Shown here: positions 16,470 to 26,275 of the stretch, in pieces
Layout: each line of letters opens with the position of its first letter
Position numbering within the stretch: the first letter of the stretch is position 1
From: an uncultured Phycisphaerae bacterium
Lineage (GTDB): Bacteria > Planctomycetota > Phycisphaerae > UBA1845 > Fen-1342
Assembly (NCBI GenBank): GCA_937928595.1
Contig: CALGJV010000011.1
Span: forward strand, 186,001 to 250,000
DNA: 64,000 nucleotides
Direction of reading: 5' to 3'
Position numbers and translations under genes: made by a program
Notes under the pieces: model-generated
Seen by the model: the letters and a program-made list of their open reading frames with translations, nothing else
Database searches by the model: none
What the model was told of the DNA's origin: nothing

Positions 16470-17255
16470 CTACTCGGCCGGCCATTCCACGGTGAACGTG
16501 CAGCCCGGCCCCGTGTTCGCCGCGACGCGCAGGCGCGCGCCGTGGTGGCGGGCGATCAGCCGGCACACGCTCAGCCCCAGCCCGACGCGCCGCCAGTCGC
16601 CCGGCTCGGCGGCCGGGTCGGCCGCGAGAAACGGGTTGAACACATCCGCGATCTGCGCGGCGGACAGCCCCCGGCCGGTGTCGCACACGTCGATCACGAC
16701 GCGCGGCCCCGCGCGCCGCGCCGTGACGCGCAGCGTCCCGCGTCCGCCCTGCATCGCCGCCCGCGCGTTCAGGAGCAGGTTCAGCAGGAGCTGGCAGAGC
16801 AGTTCCGGCCGGGCCGGCACGCGCAGGTCGTCGGGCACCTCGACCGTGAGGTCGATGCCGTCTTTCTCCAGCGGGCGTGTCAGCGTCTCAACCGCTTCAC
16901 GGACGGCCTCGGCCACGCTGCACGGCACGGGGGCGTCGCCGTCGCCGTGGGCCAGCGCCAGCAGGTGCCGCATGACGTGCATGGCCCGCTGGGACTGCAC
17001 CAGCACGCGGTCGAGCGCCTTGCGCATGAACGTGACATCGTTCGTCGCCAGCGCGGCCTCGGCGTGCGCCATCAGCGGCGTGAGCAGGTTGTTGAGCTCG
17101 TGGGTGATCATCGCGGTGAGGTTGCCGAGCACCGCCAGTCGCTGGCAGGCGAGCAGCTGGTCCTGTAACGCGGCCACCGTCGCCCGCAACGTCGCGACCG
17201 AATCCGCCCCGGTGCCGGACAGTCCCGCAGATTGGGCGGACGCACGCTCCATCAT
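16470..17255 (-). CDS. Soluble sensor histidine kinase (HisKA-HATPase)
   Basis: A 261-residue protein with a coiled N-terminus (about 1-40) and no membrane segment or recognised sensor domain. The H-box AMITHELNNLLTPL has the phospho-accepting His52. The ATPase domain shows the N-box LLNLLLNARAAM, G1 DTGRGLS and G2 GLGLSVC. It resembles NtrB-like or orphan kinases that need a separate sensor partner. No response regulator adjoins it. Two consecutive ATG codons start the frame. It lies 134 bases downstream of gpsA, so it may be read through from the addB-addA-gpsA operon. Confidence 0.83.
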   Translation of the reverse strand: MMERASAQSAGLSGTGADSVATLRATVAALQDQLLACQRLAVLGNLTAMITHELNNLLTPLMAHAEAALATNDVTFMRKALDRVLVQSQRAMHVMRHLLALAHGDGDAPVPCSVAEAVREAVETLTRPLEKDGIDLTVEVPDDLRVPARPELLCQLLLNLLLNARAAMQGGRGTLRVTARRAGPRVVIDVCDTGRGLSAAQIADVFNPFLAADPAAEPGDWRRVGLGLSVCRLIARHHGARLRVAANTGPGCTFTVEWPAE

Positions 17256-17389
17256 GGTCCCGCATCCAGACGCGTTCACGGCACGTCCCGGTCCCCACGG
17301 GTGACACGCAGCGCACGCACCGGCCGGATGATAGGTGGCGGCCGGCGCGCGTGTCAATCCGCGACCGCGCCCGCGGCGGGCCGCGGGCG

Positions 17390-18397
17390 TCACGGGCGGT
17401 TGGTCGTCTCGGCCTTCGGCGGGCGGCTCATCAGCTCGGTGATGGCGACGAGCGGCGACTTGCGCGCGAACAGCACGTCGTGCACGGCCTGCGTGATCGG
17501 CATCTCGACGTTGTGCTCGCGCGCGAGCTCGAGCACCGCCCGCGTGGTCGGAATGCCCTCGATGACCGACGGGCTCTCGCGGACCACGTCGTCCGGGTCG
17601 GCCCCGCGCCCGATCTTCTCGCCCGCGGTGCGGTTGCGGCCGATGGGCGACACGCTGGTCGTGAACAGGTCGCCGACGCCCGCGAGCCCCGCGAACGTCT
17701 CGGCCCGCGCGCCGAGCGCGACGCCCAGCCGCGTGATCTCGACCAGCCCGCGTGTGATCAGGGCCGCCTTGGCGTTGTCGCCCGCCCGCAGCCCGTCGAG
17801 CACGCCCGCAGCCAGCGCGATGATGTTCTTCAGCGCGCCCGCCAGCTCGACCCCGATCATGTCCGGGCTCGTGTAGACCCGGAACCACGAGGTGCTCAGC
17901 ACCGTCTGGAACAGCTCCGCGGTGCCCGGCGTGTCGCTGGCCACGACGACCGTGGCGGGCAGGCAGCGCGCCAGCTCCGGCGCGATGTTTGGCCCGGACA
18001 GCACGGCAATCGGGTTGTCCGGCAGGAACGTGCGGAGGATCTGGCTCGGGCGGGCCCGCGTGCCCACTTCGATTCCCTTGGTCACGCTGCCGATGGGCAC
18101 GCCCGACCGTACGCGGCCCGCCTGCCGCTCCCACGTGCCGCGCAGGTATTGGCAGGGAATCGCCGAGATGATCAGTTCGGCGTCGCCCAGGGCGCGGTCC
18201 GCATCCTGCGTCGGCGTGATGCGCGGGGACAGGTGCACACCCGGCAGGTAGCGCCGGTTCTCGTGTCCGGCGAAGATCTCGCGGACCGGCTCCTCCGGCC
18301 GGGCCAGCAGCGCGACCTGCACGCCGTTGCCGGCGAGAATCTGCGCCATCACCGTGCCCATCGCCCCGATACCGACGACCGCCGCGCGTTCAACCAT
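17390..18397 (-). CDS. gpsA: Glycerol-3-phosphate dehydrogenase [NAD(P)+]
   Basis: A 335-residue cytoplasmic enzyme that reduces dihydroxyacetone phosphate to sn-glycerol-3-phosphate for phospholipid synthesis. The N-terminal Rossmann motif is GIGAMGT (residues 9-15). SVTKGIE and LSGPNIAPELA are typical of the family, and ELAGALKNIIALAAG holds the catalytic Lys. GAGDLFTT is here GVGDLFTT. Length is as expected. The start overlaps the addA stop by eight bases, so translation is probably coupled. Confidence 0.93.
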   Translation of the reverse strand: MVERAAVVGIGAMGTVMAQILAGNGVQVALLARPEEPVREIFAGHENRRYLPGVHLSPRITPTQDADRALGDAELIISAIPCQYLRGTWERQAGRVRSGVPIGSVTKGIEVGTRARPSQILRTFLPDNPIAVLSGPNIAPELARCLPATVVVASDTPGTAELFQTVLSTSWFRVYTSPDMIGVELAGALKNIIALAAGVLDGLRAGDNAKAALITRGLVEITRLGVALGARAETFAGLAGVGDLFTTSVSPIGRNRTAGEKIGRGADPDDVVRESPSVIEGIPTTRAVLELAREHNVEMPITQAVHDVLFARKSPLVAITELMSRPPKAETTNRP

Positions 18398-21300
18398 GGA
18401 CCGGCACTCCGACAGGGGGGTCGCGCTCGGGCACCGCGACCGGCACGATTTCCCGCAGCCGCAGGAACACCAGCCCGACCTGGGCCACCGGCCGAGCGAA
18501 GATCGCCGCGGCCGCTCGTGCGTACACCTGCATCTGCACCTTGTAGCCCGCGATGCGGCCGGCCCGATCGGCGGCGTCGCGCGGCTGGTCGGTCTTGTAG
18601 TCCAAGATAACCAGTCCGGCCGGCGTCGGCACGAGGCAATCGATGATGCCGCGCACGAGCGCCGGGTCGTCGGGGGTGGGCGCGTCGAGCGCGAACACGA
18701 ACGGCACCTCGCGCCGCACCGCCGCGGCGTGCTCGGCCAGCAACCGGCCGAGCGGCTGGTTCCCGAACCAGGCGATGTCGGCCACGGGTACGAGTGCGGC
18801 TTCCTCCGCGGAAAGCACCCCCCGCCGTTGGAGCTCGGCGAGCTCCGCGCGGATTTCGTCCTCGCGGGCGAGCCGCCGCAGGTCCGCCTGCTCCAGGAAG
18901 CGGTGACAGGCCGTGCCGATGTCCGCCCCGGTCGTCGCGGCCGCACCGGCCGCGAACGGCGGCAGCGTGAGCGGAAGATCGAGTGCGTCGAGCGCGTGCG
19001 GCTTGTCGCCCTCGCGTTCGCGCAAGGCCGCCTCCTTCAGCGCGCTCACGGCGAGCACGGCGGGGTGGCGGGCGCGCGCGAGGTCCGGCTGAAAGGCGAG
19101 CCGGCGGGTTGCGGCCGCGTGCCAGGCTTCATCCTCCGCGGCGTCGGCGGCGGTCGGAGGCGGGGACGCGGGCCGGGCGGCCGGGTCGAGCGGCGGTTCG
19201 GGCTGCGCGGAGGGCTGCTCGGAGGGGCCGGGGCCGCCAGCCGTGTCGGGCAGGACGTCGAGCTGGACGAGGGGCGGCTGACCGGACGCCTCGTCGAGCC
19301 GCCCCGCCGCGGCCGCCATGAGCAGCCACTCCAGCCGGTTCGGCACGCTGCGGCGCGTGATGAGCGGCAGGGATGCGGCATCGTAGAACTGGGCGCGGAT
19401 CTCGTCCCAGCGCCCCGGCGGCGCGTGACCGATGATGACGAGCTGCTCCCGGGCGCGGGTCAGCGCGACATAGAGCAGCCGCAACTCCTCCTCGAGTTCG
19501 CGCTGGGCGACGTGCCGACGCAGCACCAGGTGCCGCGCGCTCGCGACCTGCGCGCGGGTCTCGTAATCCGCGTAGCGGAGGCCGACGCCGATCTCTTCGG
19601 CTGCATGCAGCGCGGCCGCCTGGCTTTTCCGGTTGAACCCGGCCCCCGCCGCCAGCAGGAAGACGACCGGAAACTCGAGGCCCTTGCTCTGGTGAATCGT
19701 CATGATGCGGACGACCGCGTCGTCGGTGACGGCCGGCGCGGGCGGCTCGATCTCCTCCTCGGCCAGCGTGACGAGATATTCGACGAACTCGGCGACGCCG
19801 CCCCGGCCGGTCGCGGCGAAATTCTCGGCCAGCGTCTGAAGCGAGCGCAGCAGCGCCACCCGCTGCTCGCCGCCCGGCAGCGCGCGCGCCCACAGCGCAA
19901 ACGCGCCGTCCGTCAGGATCCGCCGCAGCACGGCCGGGACCTCCTCGTCCCGGGCCGCCGTCGCCCAGCGGTCGAGCTGCGCCAGCGCGGCCGCCAGCCG
20001 GTCGGCCAGGGCCGCGTCCGGCCGAGTGCGGATGAAGTGCTCGACGGCCGTGTAGAAGTCCGTGCCCGGGTCCGGGCAGGTGGCACGAATCGCGAGCAGT
20101 GCCGCGTCGTCCAGTGCGACGAACGGCCCGCGCAAGTACGCGGCCAGGGCCACGTCCTGCCGTCGGTTGGCCAGCAGCTCGAGCACCGCGCGCACGTCGC
20201 GGACCTCGGTCGCGTCCAGCAGCGACTCGCGGCCGCCGGTCGCGCAGCGGATGCCCGCGGTGCGCAGGACGCGCGCGACCGCGGGCGCATTGCCCTCGGC
20301 CGACCGCAGCAGGACGACGATGTCGGCCGGGCGGAGCGGACGCAGGCGGAGCGTTTCGCCGTCTTTCTCCGCGATTTGCGTACCGGAAGCGAGCAAGCGT
20401 CGAATCTCGTAGGCCGCGAGCTGCGCCTCGCGCTCGATCTTCTCTTCCCGCAGTTGATCGTCGTCTTCGTCGGGGGACTGGCCGTGGCTGGGGGACTCGG
20501 GCAGCACACGGATGACGATGCGGGCGCCCGAGTCCAGCGCGGGGTTGGGCAGCTCGATCCCCGCACGTCCGGCGCGCAGTTGTTCGCGCGGGCCGTAGTC
20601 GGTGCCCCCCAGCGCCCGATCGAACAGGCGGACGAAGAGCCCGTTGAGGCCCTCGAGCAGCCGGCCGTGGCTGCGGAAGTTGTCGGCGAGGTACTTCACG
20701 CAGCCTTCCTCGCGGCCGGCGGCGTAGGCGTCGAGCCGGGCCGTGAAGAGGCGCGGCTCGGCCTCGCGGAAGCCGTAGATGCTCTGTTTGATGTCGCCGA
20801 CCATGAAGGCGTTCGTCCGGCCGGGGGCGTCGCGGGTGACGAGCCGCAGCACCTCGACCTGCACGGGGCTGGTGTCCTGGAACTCGTCGATGAGCACGTG
20901 CTCGTAGCGTGCCTGGAGGTGGCGGGCGACCTCCGTCGGCGCGCGGCGGTCGCCCGGGCCGGGCGTGCCGAGGAGGTCGAGCGCCAGCCGCAGGACGTCG
21001 CCGAACTCGCAGACCGCGCGGCGACGCTTTTCGGCCGTCAGCCGCCGGTGGTACTCGGCCTCGAGCTCCAGCAGCGTGCCGAGCGCCGCCGTCGCGCGCG
21101 GCGCGTGCGCCACCAATCGCTCGATGTCATCCGCGCCCCACGCCTCCTTCAGCCGTTTCTTGAACCAGCGCTCGCGGACCTCGGCCAGGAACGGCCCGTC
21201 GGGCACGCCGCGCGGTTTGGTGAGCTTGAACTTCGCGATCTCGGCCAGCACGGACTCGAGCCGGTCCGCGGCGGCGAGCCCGCGCGACCACGCGTTCAGG

Positions 21301-22058
21301 GCCGCGAGATAGTCGTGCAGCGCGGCCGGCGCCGCCGAATCGGCCGCGAGGCGCTCCGTGAGCTGCACCTGCTGAAACGTGCACTCCTCCCGCAGCGCCG
21401 CGGCGAGCACGGTGCGGGCCTCGGCCCGCGCGGCGTGCGGCTCCGCCAGACGTTCGACCTCCGCGCGGCGCTCCGCGAACCACGGCTCGGGGTTCACGAG
21501 GTGCTCGCGGAACACGTTCAGCCGCGTGATCAGCTCGCGGAGGAAGCGGTCGTCCGGCGTCGGGGCCCGCGCCAGCCACGCCCGGGCCGCAGCGAACGGC
21601 CCCGCGCCCCGGTGCACGTCGCTCAGCAGCTCGTCGAGCACCGCGCGCCGCAGCAGCTTCGCGTCCGCCTCCGACAGCACGGTGAAGGCCGGGTCCACGC
21701 CCAGCGTCGGCGCAAACTCGCGCACGAGCCGGCCGCACCAGGCGTCGATCGTGCCGATCTCGGCCGCGCCGACCAGCACTTCCTGGCGGCGCAGGTGACG
21801 CCGCACGGCGGCGTCGGCCGCCTCGGCCGCCGCCTCGCGCAGCATTCGGGCGATGCGGACGCGCAGCTCGGCCGCCGCCGCCCGCGTGAACGTCACGACC
21901 AGCAGGCGGTCCACGCCGCACGGCGCGGCCGTGTCGGTGATCAGATCGACACAACGCCGGGCCAGCACTTCGGTCTTGCCGGAACCGGCCGAGGCGGAGA
22001 GCAGCAGGCTGCTGCCCCGATGCCGCACGGCGGCGAGCTGGTCCGGCGTGAGCTTCAT
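18390..22058 (-). CDS. addA: ATP-dependent helicase/nuclease AddA (UvrD/RecB-like)
   Basis: About 1222 residues. It is the helicase-nuclease subunit that, with AddB, resects double-strand breaks for recombination. Walker A SASAGSGKTE sits at residues 21-30, followed by motif Ia VVTFTRAAA. Motif II is VLIDEFQDTS, motif III VGDIKQSIY, motif V TIHQSKGLEFP and motif VI LLYVALTRAR. A RecB-type nuclease domain near the C-terminus includes GTACHRFLE and the DYKTDQP active-site motif. The start ATG overlaps the addB stop in an ATGA, and the stop overlaps gpsA. A Pro/Ala-rich linker (around QPSAQPEPPLDP) separates helicase and nuclease. Confidence 0.93.
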   Translation of the reverse strand: MKLTPDQLAAVRHRGSSLLLSASAGSGKTEVLARRCVDLITDTAAPCGVDRLLVVTFTRAAAAELRVRIARMLREAAAEAADAAVRRHLRRQEVLVGAAEIGTIDAWCGRLVREFAPTLGVDPAFTVLSEADAKLLRRAVLDELLSDVHRGAGPFAAARAWLARAPTPDDRFLRELITRLNVFREHLVNPEPWFAERRAEVERLAEPHAARAEARTVLAAALREECTFQQVQLTERLAADSAAPAALHDYLAALNAWSRGLAAADRLESVLAEIAKFKLTKPRGVPDGPFLAEVRERWFKKRLKEAWGADDIERLVAHAPRATAALGTLLELEAEYHRRLTAEKRRRAVCEFGDVLRLALDLLGTPGPGDRRAPTEVARHLQARYEHVLIDEFQDTSPVQVEVLRLVTRDAPGRTNAFMVGDIKQSIYGFREAEPRLFTARLDAYAAGREEGCVKYLADNFRSHGRLLEGLNGLFVRLFDRALGGTDYGPREQLRAGRAGIELPNPALDSGARIVIRVLPESPSHGQSPDEDDDQLREEKIEREAQLAAYEIRRLLASGTQIAEKDGETLRLRPLRPADIVVLLRSAEGNAPAVARVLRTAGIRCATGGRESLLDATEVRDVRAVLELLANRRQDVALAAYLRGPFVALDDAALLAIRATCPDPGTDFYTAVEHFIRTRPDAALADRLAAALAQLDRWATAARDEEVPAVLRRILTDGAFALWARALPGGEQRVALLRSLQTLAENFAATGRGGVAEFVEYLVTLAEEEIEPPAPAVTDDAVVRIMTIHQSKGLEFPVVFLLAAGAGFNRKSQAAALHAAEEIGVGLRYADYETRAQVASARHLVLRRHVAQRELEEELRLLYVALTRAREQLVIIGHAPPGRWDEIRAQFYDAASLPLITRRSVPNRLEWLLMAAAAGRLDEASGQPPLVQLDVLPDTAGGPGPSEQPSAQPEPPLDPAARPASPPPTAADAAEDEAWHAAATRRLAFQPDLARARHPAVLAVSALKEAALREREGDKPHALDALDLPLTLPPFAAGAAATTGADIGTACHRFLEQADLRRLAREDEIRAELAELQRRGVLSAEEAALVPVADIAWFGNQPLGRLLAEHAAAVRREVPFVFALDAPTPDDPALVRGIIDCLVPTPAGLVILDYKTDQPRDAADRAGRIAGYKVQMQVYARAAAAIFARPVAQVGLVFLRLREIVPVAVPERDPPVGVPVHG

Positions 22059-25000
22059 TCGTCGGCCCCCGCGTCGGCGGCGCCGGCGAGCTGCGGCAGG
22101 GCCGATTCTGCGGCGCGCGGCCGGTTGAATGCGCGGTCGAAGCGGCAGACATCGCGGAAATCGCACGTGCCGCACGCCAGACAGCGCTTCTCGACCAGCG
22201 GGGCGACGCCGATCGCACCCGCGAGCAACTGCTCGGCGGCCTGCCGCACCGTCGCCTCGGCCAGCCGGGCGTACTCCGCGAGCCGCTCCGGCTTCACGGC
22301 GTCGCTGTTGGCGTGGAACGCACCGGCCTGGGTCAAGCGGAGCTGCCCGACAGGGGACCACGCGTCGTGGCTGAGGCTCGCATCGAGCAGAGACGCCGCC
22401 TCCTCGGTCACGAGGCCGCGCGGCTTGTAAGCGTGCATGAGCTGCACGTCTGGCGGCAGTCCATCACCGGCCGCCTTCTCCAGTGCCTCCATCTTCGGGT
22501 ACAGCGGCGCGAGCAGCACGCCGCCCATCCGCCCCTCGGCCGCCGGCGCCCCGCGCCAGGCGAGCAGGTATGTGAATAGCTGAAGACCCGCGCCGGTGAG
22601 GAAGGGCCGCCGCAGCGGGCCCGCCGCGCTGCTCTTGTAGTCGTAGATCAGCAGCAGCGGCCCGCCCGACGTCTCGGCGACGTCCAGCCGGTCGATCTTC
22701 CCCACGATGCGCACGCCGCGCCCGTCCGCCAGCCGCAAGGCGATCGGCGGCCGCGTCGCCCGCGGACCGTCGCCGAGCGCCTCCTCACAGCCACGCGGCC
22801 GGAACCCGCCGCGCCGCCAACGGGCGGTGTGGACGCGGACCAAGTCGCGCAGTCGCGTCAGCAGCACCTCGCCGAGGAAGGCGAAGTCGGGCCGCCGCTC
22901 GGGGAGATCCGGCGGCTGCATGCGGCGGTACTCCGCGACCGCGGCGGCGGTGAGCTCGTCCCAGACCGCCTCGCTCAGGCTCGTCACATCGCCCCGCTGC
23001 ATCGCGGCCCGCACGACGGCCGCGAGCAGCTCGTGGGCCAGCGTGCCGAGGTCCCACCGCAGCGGGTGCGGGCCGCGCTGGGCATCGAGCCGCAGCGCGT
23101 ACCGGGCGAAGTACCGGAACGGGCACTGGATGTATGTTTCGAGCTGCGACGGCGAGAACGTCGGCAGTGGGTTGTCGCCGCCGGGGCACAGCGCGACCGG
23201 ACCGGCGTCGTTCGCATAGCGCAGCCCTCGCAGCAGCCGGTCCAGTCGGGCGGCTGTCGCTGCATCCGCCTGCGCCGATCTTAACAAGCGCTCGTGGCGC
23301 TGCCGGTGGCGCGCGTGGCGCGGGTCGGCCCGGGCGGCGAGCAGCCCCTCGGCGAGATCGGTGAGCGTCGCGGGCGGCGGCCAGGCCTCGTCCTCCGCTG
23401 CCGGCACGTCCGGCAGCGCGGCGCGAATGTCCGCCAGCAGCGGGGACGGCTGGAGCTCCGCGCCGTCGTCGGACATCGCCGCGTAGCTGATCGTCAGGCC
23501 GCGCGCGGGCCGCGTGCAGGCGATGTACGCGAGCAGCCGCTCGCCGAAGGCGTCGTCGCGGTGGGAGGCCGGCGCCGGCAGCCCCGCCGCCGCGAGCGCG
23601 CCGCGCTCGGCGGCGGTGAGAACGGCGTCGGCCGGCGGGCGGGCCGGGAAGACGCCCTCGTTGAATGCCAGCAGCCAGGCGAATTGCAGGTCCGGGTGGC
23701 GGCTGCGCTCGATCGAGCCGACGAGCACCTGGTCGAGCGTCGGCGGGGCCAGACCGAGGGTCAGCTCACGCAGCGCGCCGCCCACGATGTCCGCCAGCTC
23801 CCCCGCCGCCAGCGGCGTGTCGGGCAGCACCGTGTGGATGTCCTGGAGCACGCCCGCCAGGGCATCCCAGGCCAGGCGGTGCAGCTCGGCCGCTTCGTAG
23901 TCGCCGTCCGCGTACGCGGCGCGTCGCCAGCCATCGACCGTCCGCCGCACCCCGAGCGCTTCGAGCGCCGCGAGCACGGCTTGGGCCCACGCGGCGCCCG
24001 TCGGCGGCGGGTCCTGACGCGCCAGCTCGTACAGCGGGGCCAGCGCGGTCGCCACCGCCGCCCGCTCTTTCGCGAACGCCGGGACCGTCGCGCCCCGCTC
24101 GACCGGCCATTGGGGCTGTTGCCAGAGACGCAGCCCGGCGAATCCGAACCGCACGATGAGGTTCTCGATCTGCTCGGCGGCATCGCGCGTGATCGGCAGC
24201 AGGCGCGTCCGGAGCAGCCGCACGGCGGCCGTCGTCCCGAGGTCCGTGCGCACCGCGTCGAAGAGGGCGGGGACGAGCCGGGCGAGCGGGTGGGCCCGCA
24301 TCGGCCGGCGGCGATCGAGGAAGTACGGGATCTCGAACTCGCCGAAGACCTCCGCGACGGTCTCGGCGAGCGGGCCGAGGTCGCGGGCGATCACGGCGAA
24401 ATCGCGGAAGCGGAGCCGGCCGGCCGACTCCGCGAGGGTGGCGCGAATCCAGCGCGCGGCCGCACGCAGCTCCGCGCGGTGCGTTGCGCAGCGGACGATG
24501 CGGACTTCGGCGGGCACACGAGCCGGGCAGGGCGGGGGCGGCGCGGCGGGCACGCCGAAAGGCACGGCCAGCGCGGCTTCCAGGGCCGCGAGCCGCGGCG
24601 CTTCCCGAAAGCGCGGCAGCGGCCCGCCCGTGAGCAGGACCGGCGGTGTCACCTCGATCCCTTCCGCCGCGAACATGCGGAGGAGGTTCTGGTACGTGGC
24701 TTCGGTACGCTGGAACAGCCCGATCGGGTCCGGCGGCCGACAGGGGTCGGTCACGGGCGGTGCGTGCGGGTCGAGCAACAATGCGATGTGCAGGTCGCGC
24801 GCGTAACGGGCGAGGGCGGCGAGCGTGGCCGCTTCCTGCCCGGTGAAGCCCGCGAAGCCGTCCACCCAGATTGACGCCGTCGGCAGCCACGGAAGCTGCG
24901 CGAGGCGGTCACGGAGGAGCGCCAATCGGGCGGCTTCGTCGCAGCACCGGGGCCCGAGCCACGCGAGGTAGGCGTCGTAAAGGTCAGCGACTTCGCCAGC

Positions 25001-25459
25001 CTTGGCGGCCCAGCGCGGGTCCGACACCTGTTCCGCTGCCGCCCGCAACCGGTCCGGCGTGATGTTCTCGCGGATGAGCTCCTCGATCAGGCGATCGAGT
25101 TCGGTGTAGAAGCCCGGCGTTCGCGCGGACCGCCGCAGGACGACGAGCGCGTCGCCGCGGGCCCGCGTCACATGCCGCAGCGCGAGCCGGCGGGCCTGCG
25201 GACCCAGGAGTTCGGGAGCACCGGTCGTCGAGAGCACGCGCCGCGCCAGCCGCGAGAAGCTGAGCACCTCGGCTCGCCACAGGCCGCGGCCCGGCGCGCC
25301 GAGCGCAAGCGTACGCTCCATCTGGAAGCTGGCCTGCTCGGGGACCAGCAGGACGAGGCGCCGCTCGGAGTCCGGTTCAGCCAGCGCTGCGCGGACCCCC
25401 GCGACGCACGCGTGCGTCTTGCCCGAACCCGCCCGCCCAAGGATGAACGTGACCGCCAT
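22055..25459 (-). CDS. addB: ATP-dependent nuclease subunit AddB
   Basis: A 1134-residue AddB-type subunit, partner of AddA. Walker A is GRAGSGKT at residues 8-15. The C-terminal RecB-like nuclease domain has GTLAHELLA, KIDRLDV and the IYDYKSS motif. The four iron-sulfur cysteines are present: one in YIQCPFRYF and three in CLACGTCDFRDVC. This is the AddAB form rather than RecBCD. The gene is followed by addA in an ATGA overlap, giving the order addB-addA-gpsA. Upstream, thioredoxin is on the same strand 93 bases away. Confidence 0.92.
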   Translation of the reverse strand: MAVTFILGRAGSGKTHACVAGVRAALAEPDSERRLVLLVPEQASFQMERTLALGAPGRGLWRAEVLSFSRLARRVLSTTGAPELLGPQARRLALRHVTRARGDALVVLRRSARTPGFYTELDRLIEELIRENITPDRLRAAAEQVSDPRWAAKAGEVADLYDAYLAWLGPRCCDEAARLALLRDRLAQLPWLPTASIWVDGFAGFTGQEAATLAALARYARDLHIALLLDPHAPPVTDPCRPPDPIGLFQRTEATYQNLLRMFAAEGIEVTPPVLLTGGPLPRFREAPRLAALEAALAVPFGVPAAPPPPCPARVPAEVRIVRCATHRAELRAAARWIRATLAESAGRLRFRDFAVIARDLGPLAETVAEVFGEFEIPYFLDRRRPMRAHPLARLVPALFDAVRTDLGTTAAVRLLRTRLLPITRDAAEQIENLIVRFGFAGLRLWQQPQWPVERGATVPAFAKERAAVATALAPLYELARQDPPPTGAAWAQAVLAALEALGVRRTVDGWRRAAYADGDYEAAELHRLAWDALAGVLQDIHTVLPDTPLAAGELADIVGGALRELTLGLAPPTLDQVLVGSIERSRHPDLQFAWLLAFNEGVFPARPPADAVLTAAERGALAAAGLPAPASHRDDAFGERLLAYIACTRPARGLTISYAAMSDDGAELQPSPLLADIRAALPDVPAAEDEAWPPPATLTDLAEGLLAARADPRHARHRQRHERLLRSAQADAATAARLDRLLRGLRYANDAGPVALCPGGDNPLPTFSPSQLETYIQCPFRYFARYALRLDAQRGPHPLRWDLGTLAHELLAAVVRAAMQRGDVTSLSEAVWDELTAAAVAEYRRMQPPDLPERRPDFAFLGEVLLTRLRDLVRVHTARWRRGGFRPRGCEEALGDGPRATRPPIALRLADGRGVRIVGKIDRLDVAETSGGPLLLIYDYKSSAAGPLRRPFLTGAGLQLFTYLLAWRGAPAAEGRMGGVLLAPLYPKMEALEKAAGDGLPPDVQLMHAYKPRGLVTEEAASLLDASLSHDAWSPVGQLRLTQAGAFHANSDAVKPERLAEYARLAEATVRQAAEQLLAGAIGVAPLVEKRCLACGTCDFRDVCRFDRAFNRPRAAESALPQLAGAADAGADE

Positions 25460-25552
25460 GCATCGACCCGCCGCCGTGGCCCGCGTGCACTGCGGGTAGG
25501 TTACCGCGCGGCAGACTGGATTGCAGGTCGTCGGCGGGGCCGGGCAACCGCG

Positions 25553-25888
25553 CTAGCGCGGCAGGTGCGCCGTCAGCGCCGCCTGGAGCTCGCTCTTTTT
25601 CTTGAGCCCGACGAAGGTCTGAACGGCCTGGCCCTTCGAGAAGATCATGATGGTCGGGATGCTCTGCACATGGTAGCGGGTGGCCGTCGTTGGCGCCGAG
25701 TCAACATCGAGCTTGCCGACCTTCGCCTTGCCCTTGAAATCGCTGGCCAACTCGTCGATCACCGGCCCGAGCATCTGGCACGGTCCGCACCACGGGGCCC
25801 AGAAGTCGACGAGCACCGGACCGTCCGCCTGAAGCACCTCGGATTCGAAATTGTCGTCGTTGAACGTCAGCGTGTTCGCGCCCGCCAT
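25553..25888 (-). CDS. trxA: Thioredoxin
   Basis: A 111-residue thioredoxin, a cytoplasmic dithiol reductant. The active site is WAPWCGPC with Cys34 and Cys37, and the cis-Pro is in SIPTIMIF. The buried Asp (VLVDFWA) is present. ATG 25888 is preferred, since GGGAG lies about six bases upstream and the length then fits the family. The frame runs further upstream without support. It precedes addB on the same strand and may be co-transcribed. Confidence 0.93.
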   Translation of the reverse strand: MAGANTLTFNDDNFESEVLQADGPVLVDFWAPWCGPCQMLGPVIDELASDFKGKAKVGKLDVDSAPTTATRYHVQSIPTIMIFSKGQAVQTFVGLKKKSELQAALTAHLPR

Positions 25889-26275
25889 CGGCGTCTCCCA
25901 AGGTTCGTTGTCGTGCCCGTCCGCAGCCTGCCCCAATCCCCGGCCGCCCAGCGCCGCGGCCGGGCCGCCACGCTCCGCAACCATCTCCGGACGGGGCGGA
26001 TTCTATGCGCCTTGGGCGGATAATCAACGACGGTCAGGCGGCTTCGCCGAGTGCCGTCGCACCACGGACGGGGGCCGCGGGAAGTTCCATGCTATCCGGG
26101 CTTACCTGGGGCGTTGCGCTGTTCCGATAACGAACTTGCGGCTCTCGCGATAGGCCGAGCTGCTCTCGGGAGCGTTTTTGTGGACTGGGCCCGATCCGGG
26201 CAGCGCTACAATGGGCAGGATGGAGCGTGGGCACGGTTGGGTCGATTTGGCACTTATACCTAAGGGGCACCAGGT
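25889..26275 (+). other. Divergent intergenic region between trxA and the S8 peptidase
   Basis: No supported gene. A small CCGAG/CTCGG hairpin (26155-26169) is followed by GTTTTT at 26174-26179, weakly terminator-like. A TACAAT box (26207-26212) lies 63 bases ahead of the peptidase start and is the best -10 candidate. No good -35 is seen. Confidence 0.45.

Noticed and set aside
18327-22430. Very long open frame (over 1300 codons) on the plus strand
   Set aside because: It is antisense to addA, Arg/Gly/Gln-rich and without domains. Such frames arise from high GC in the third codon position.
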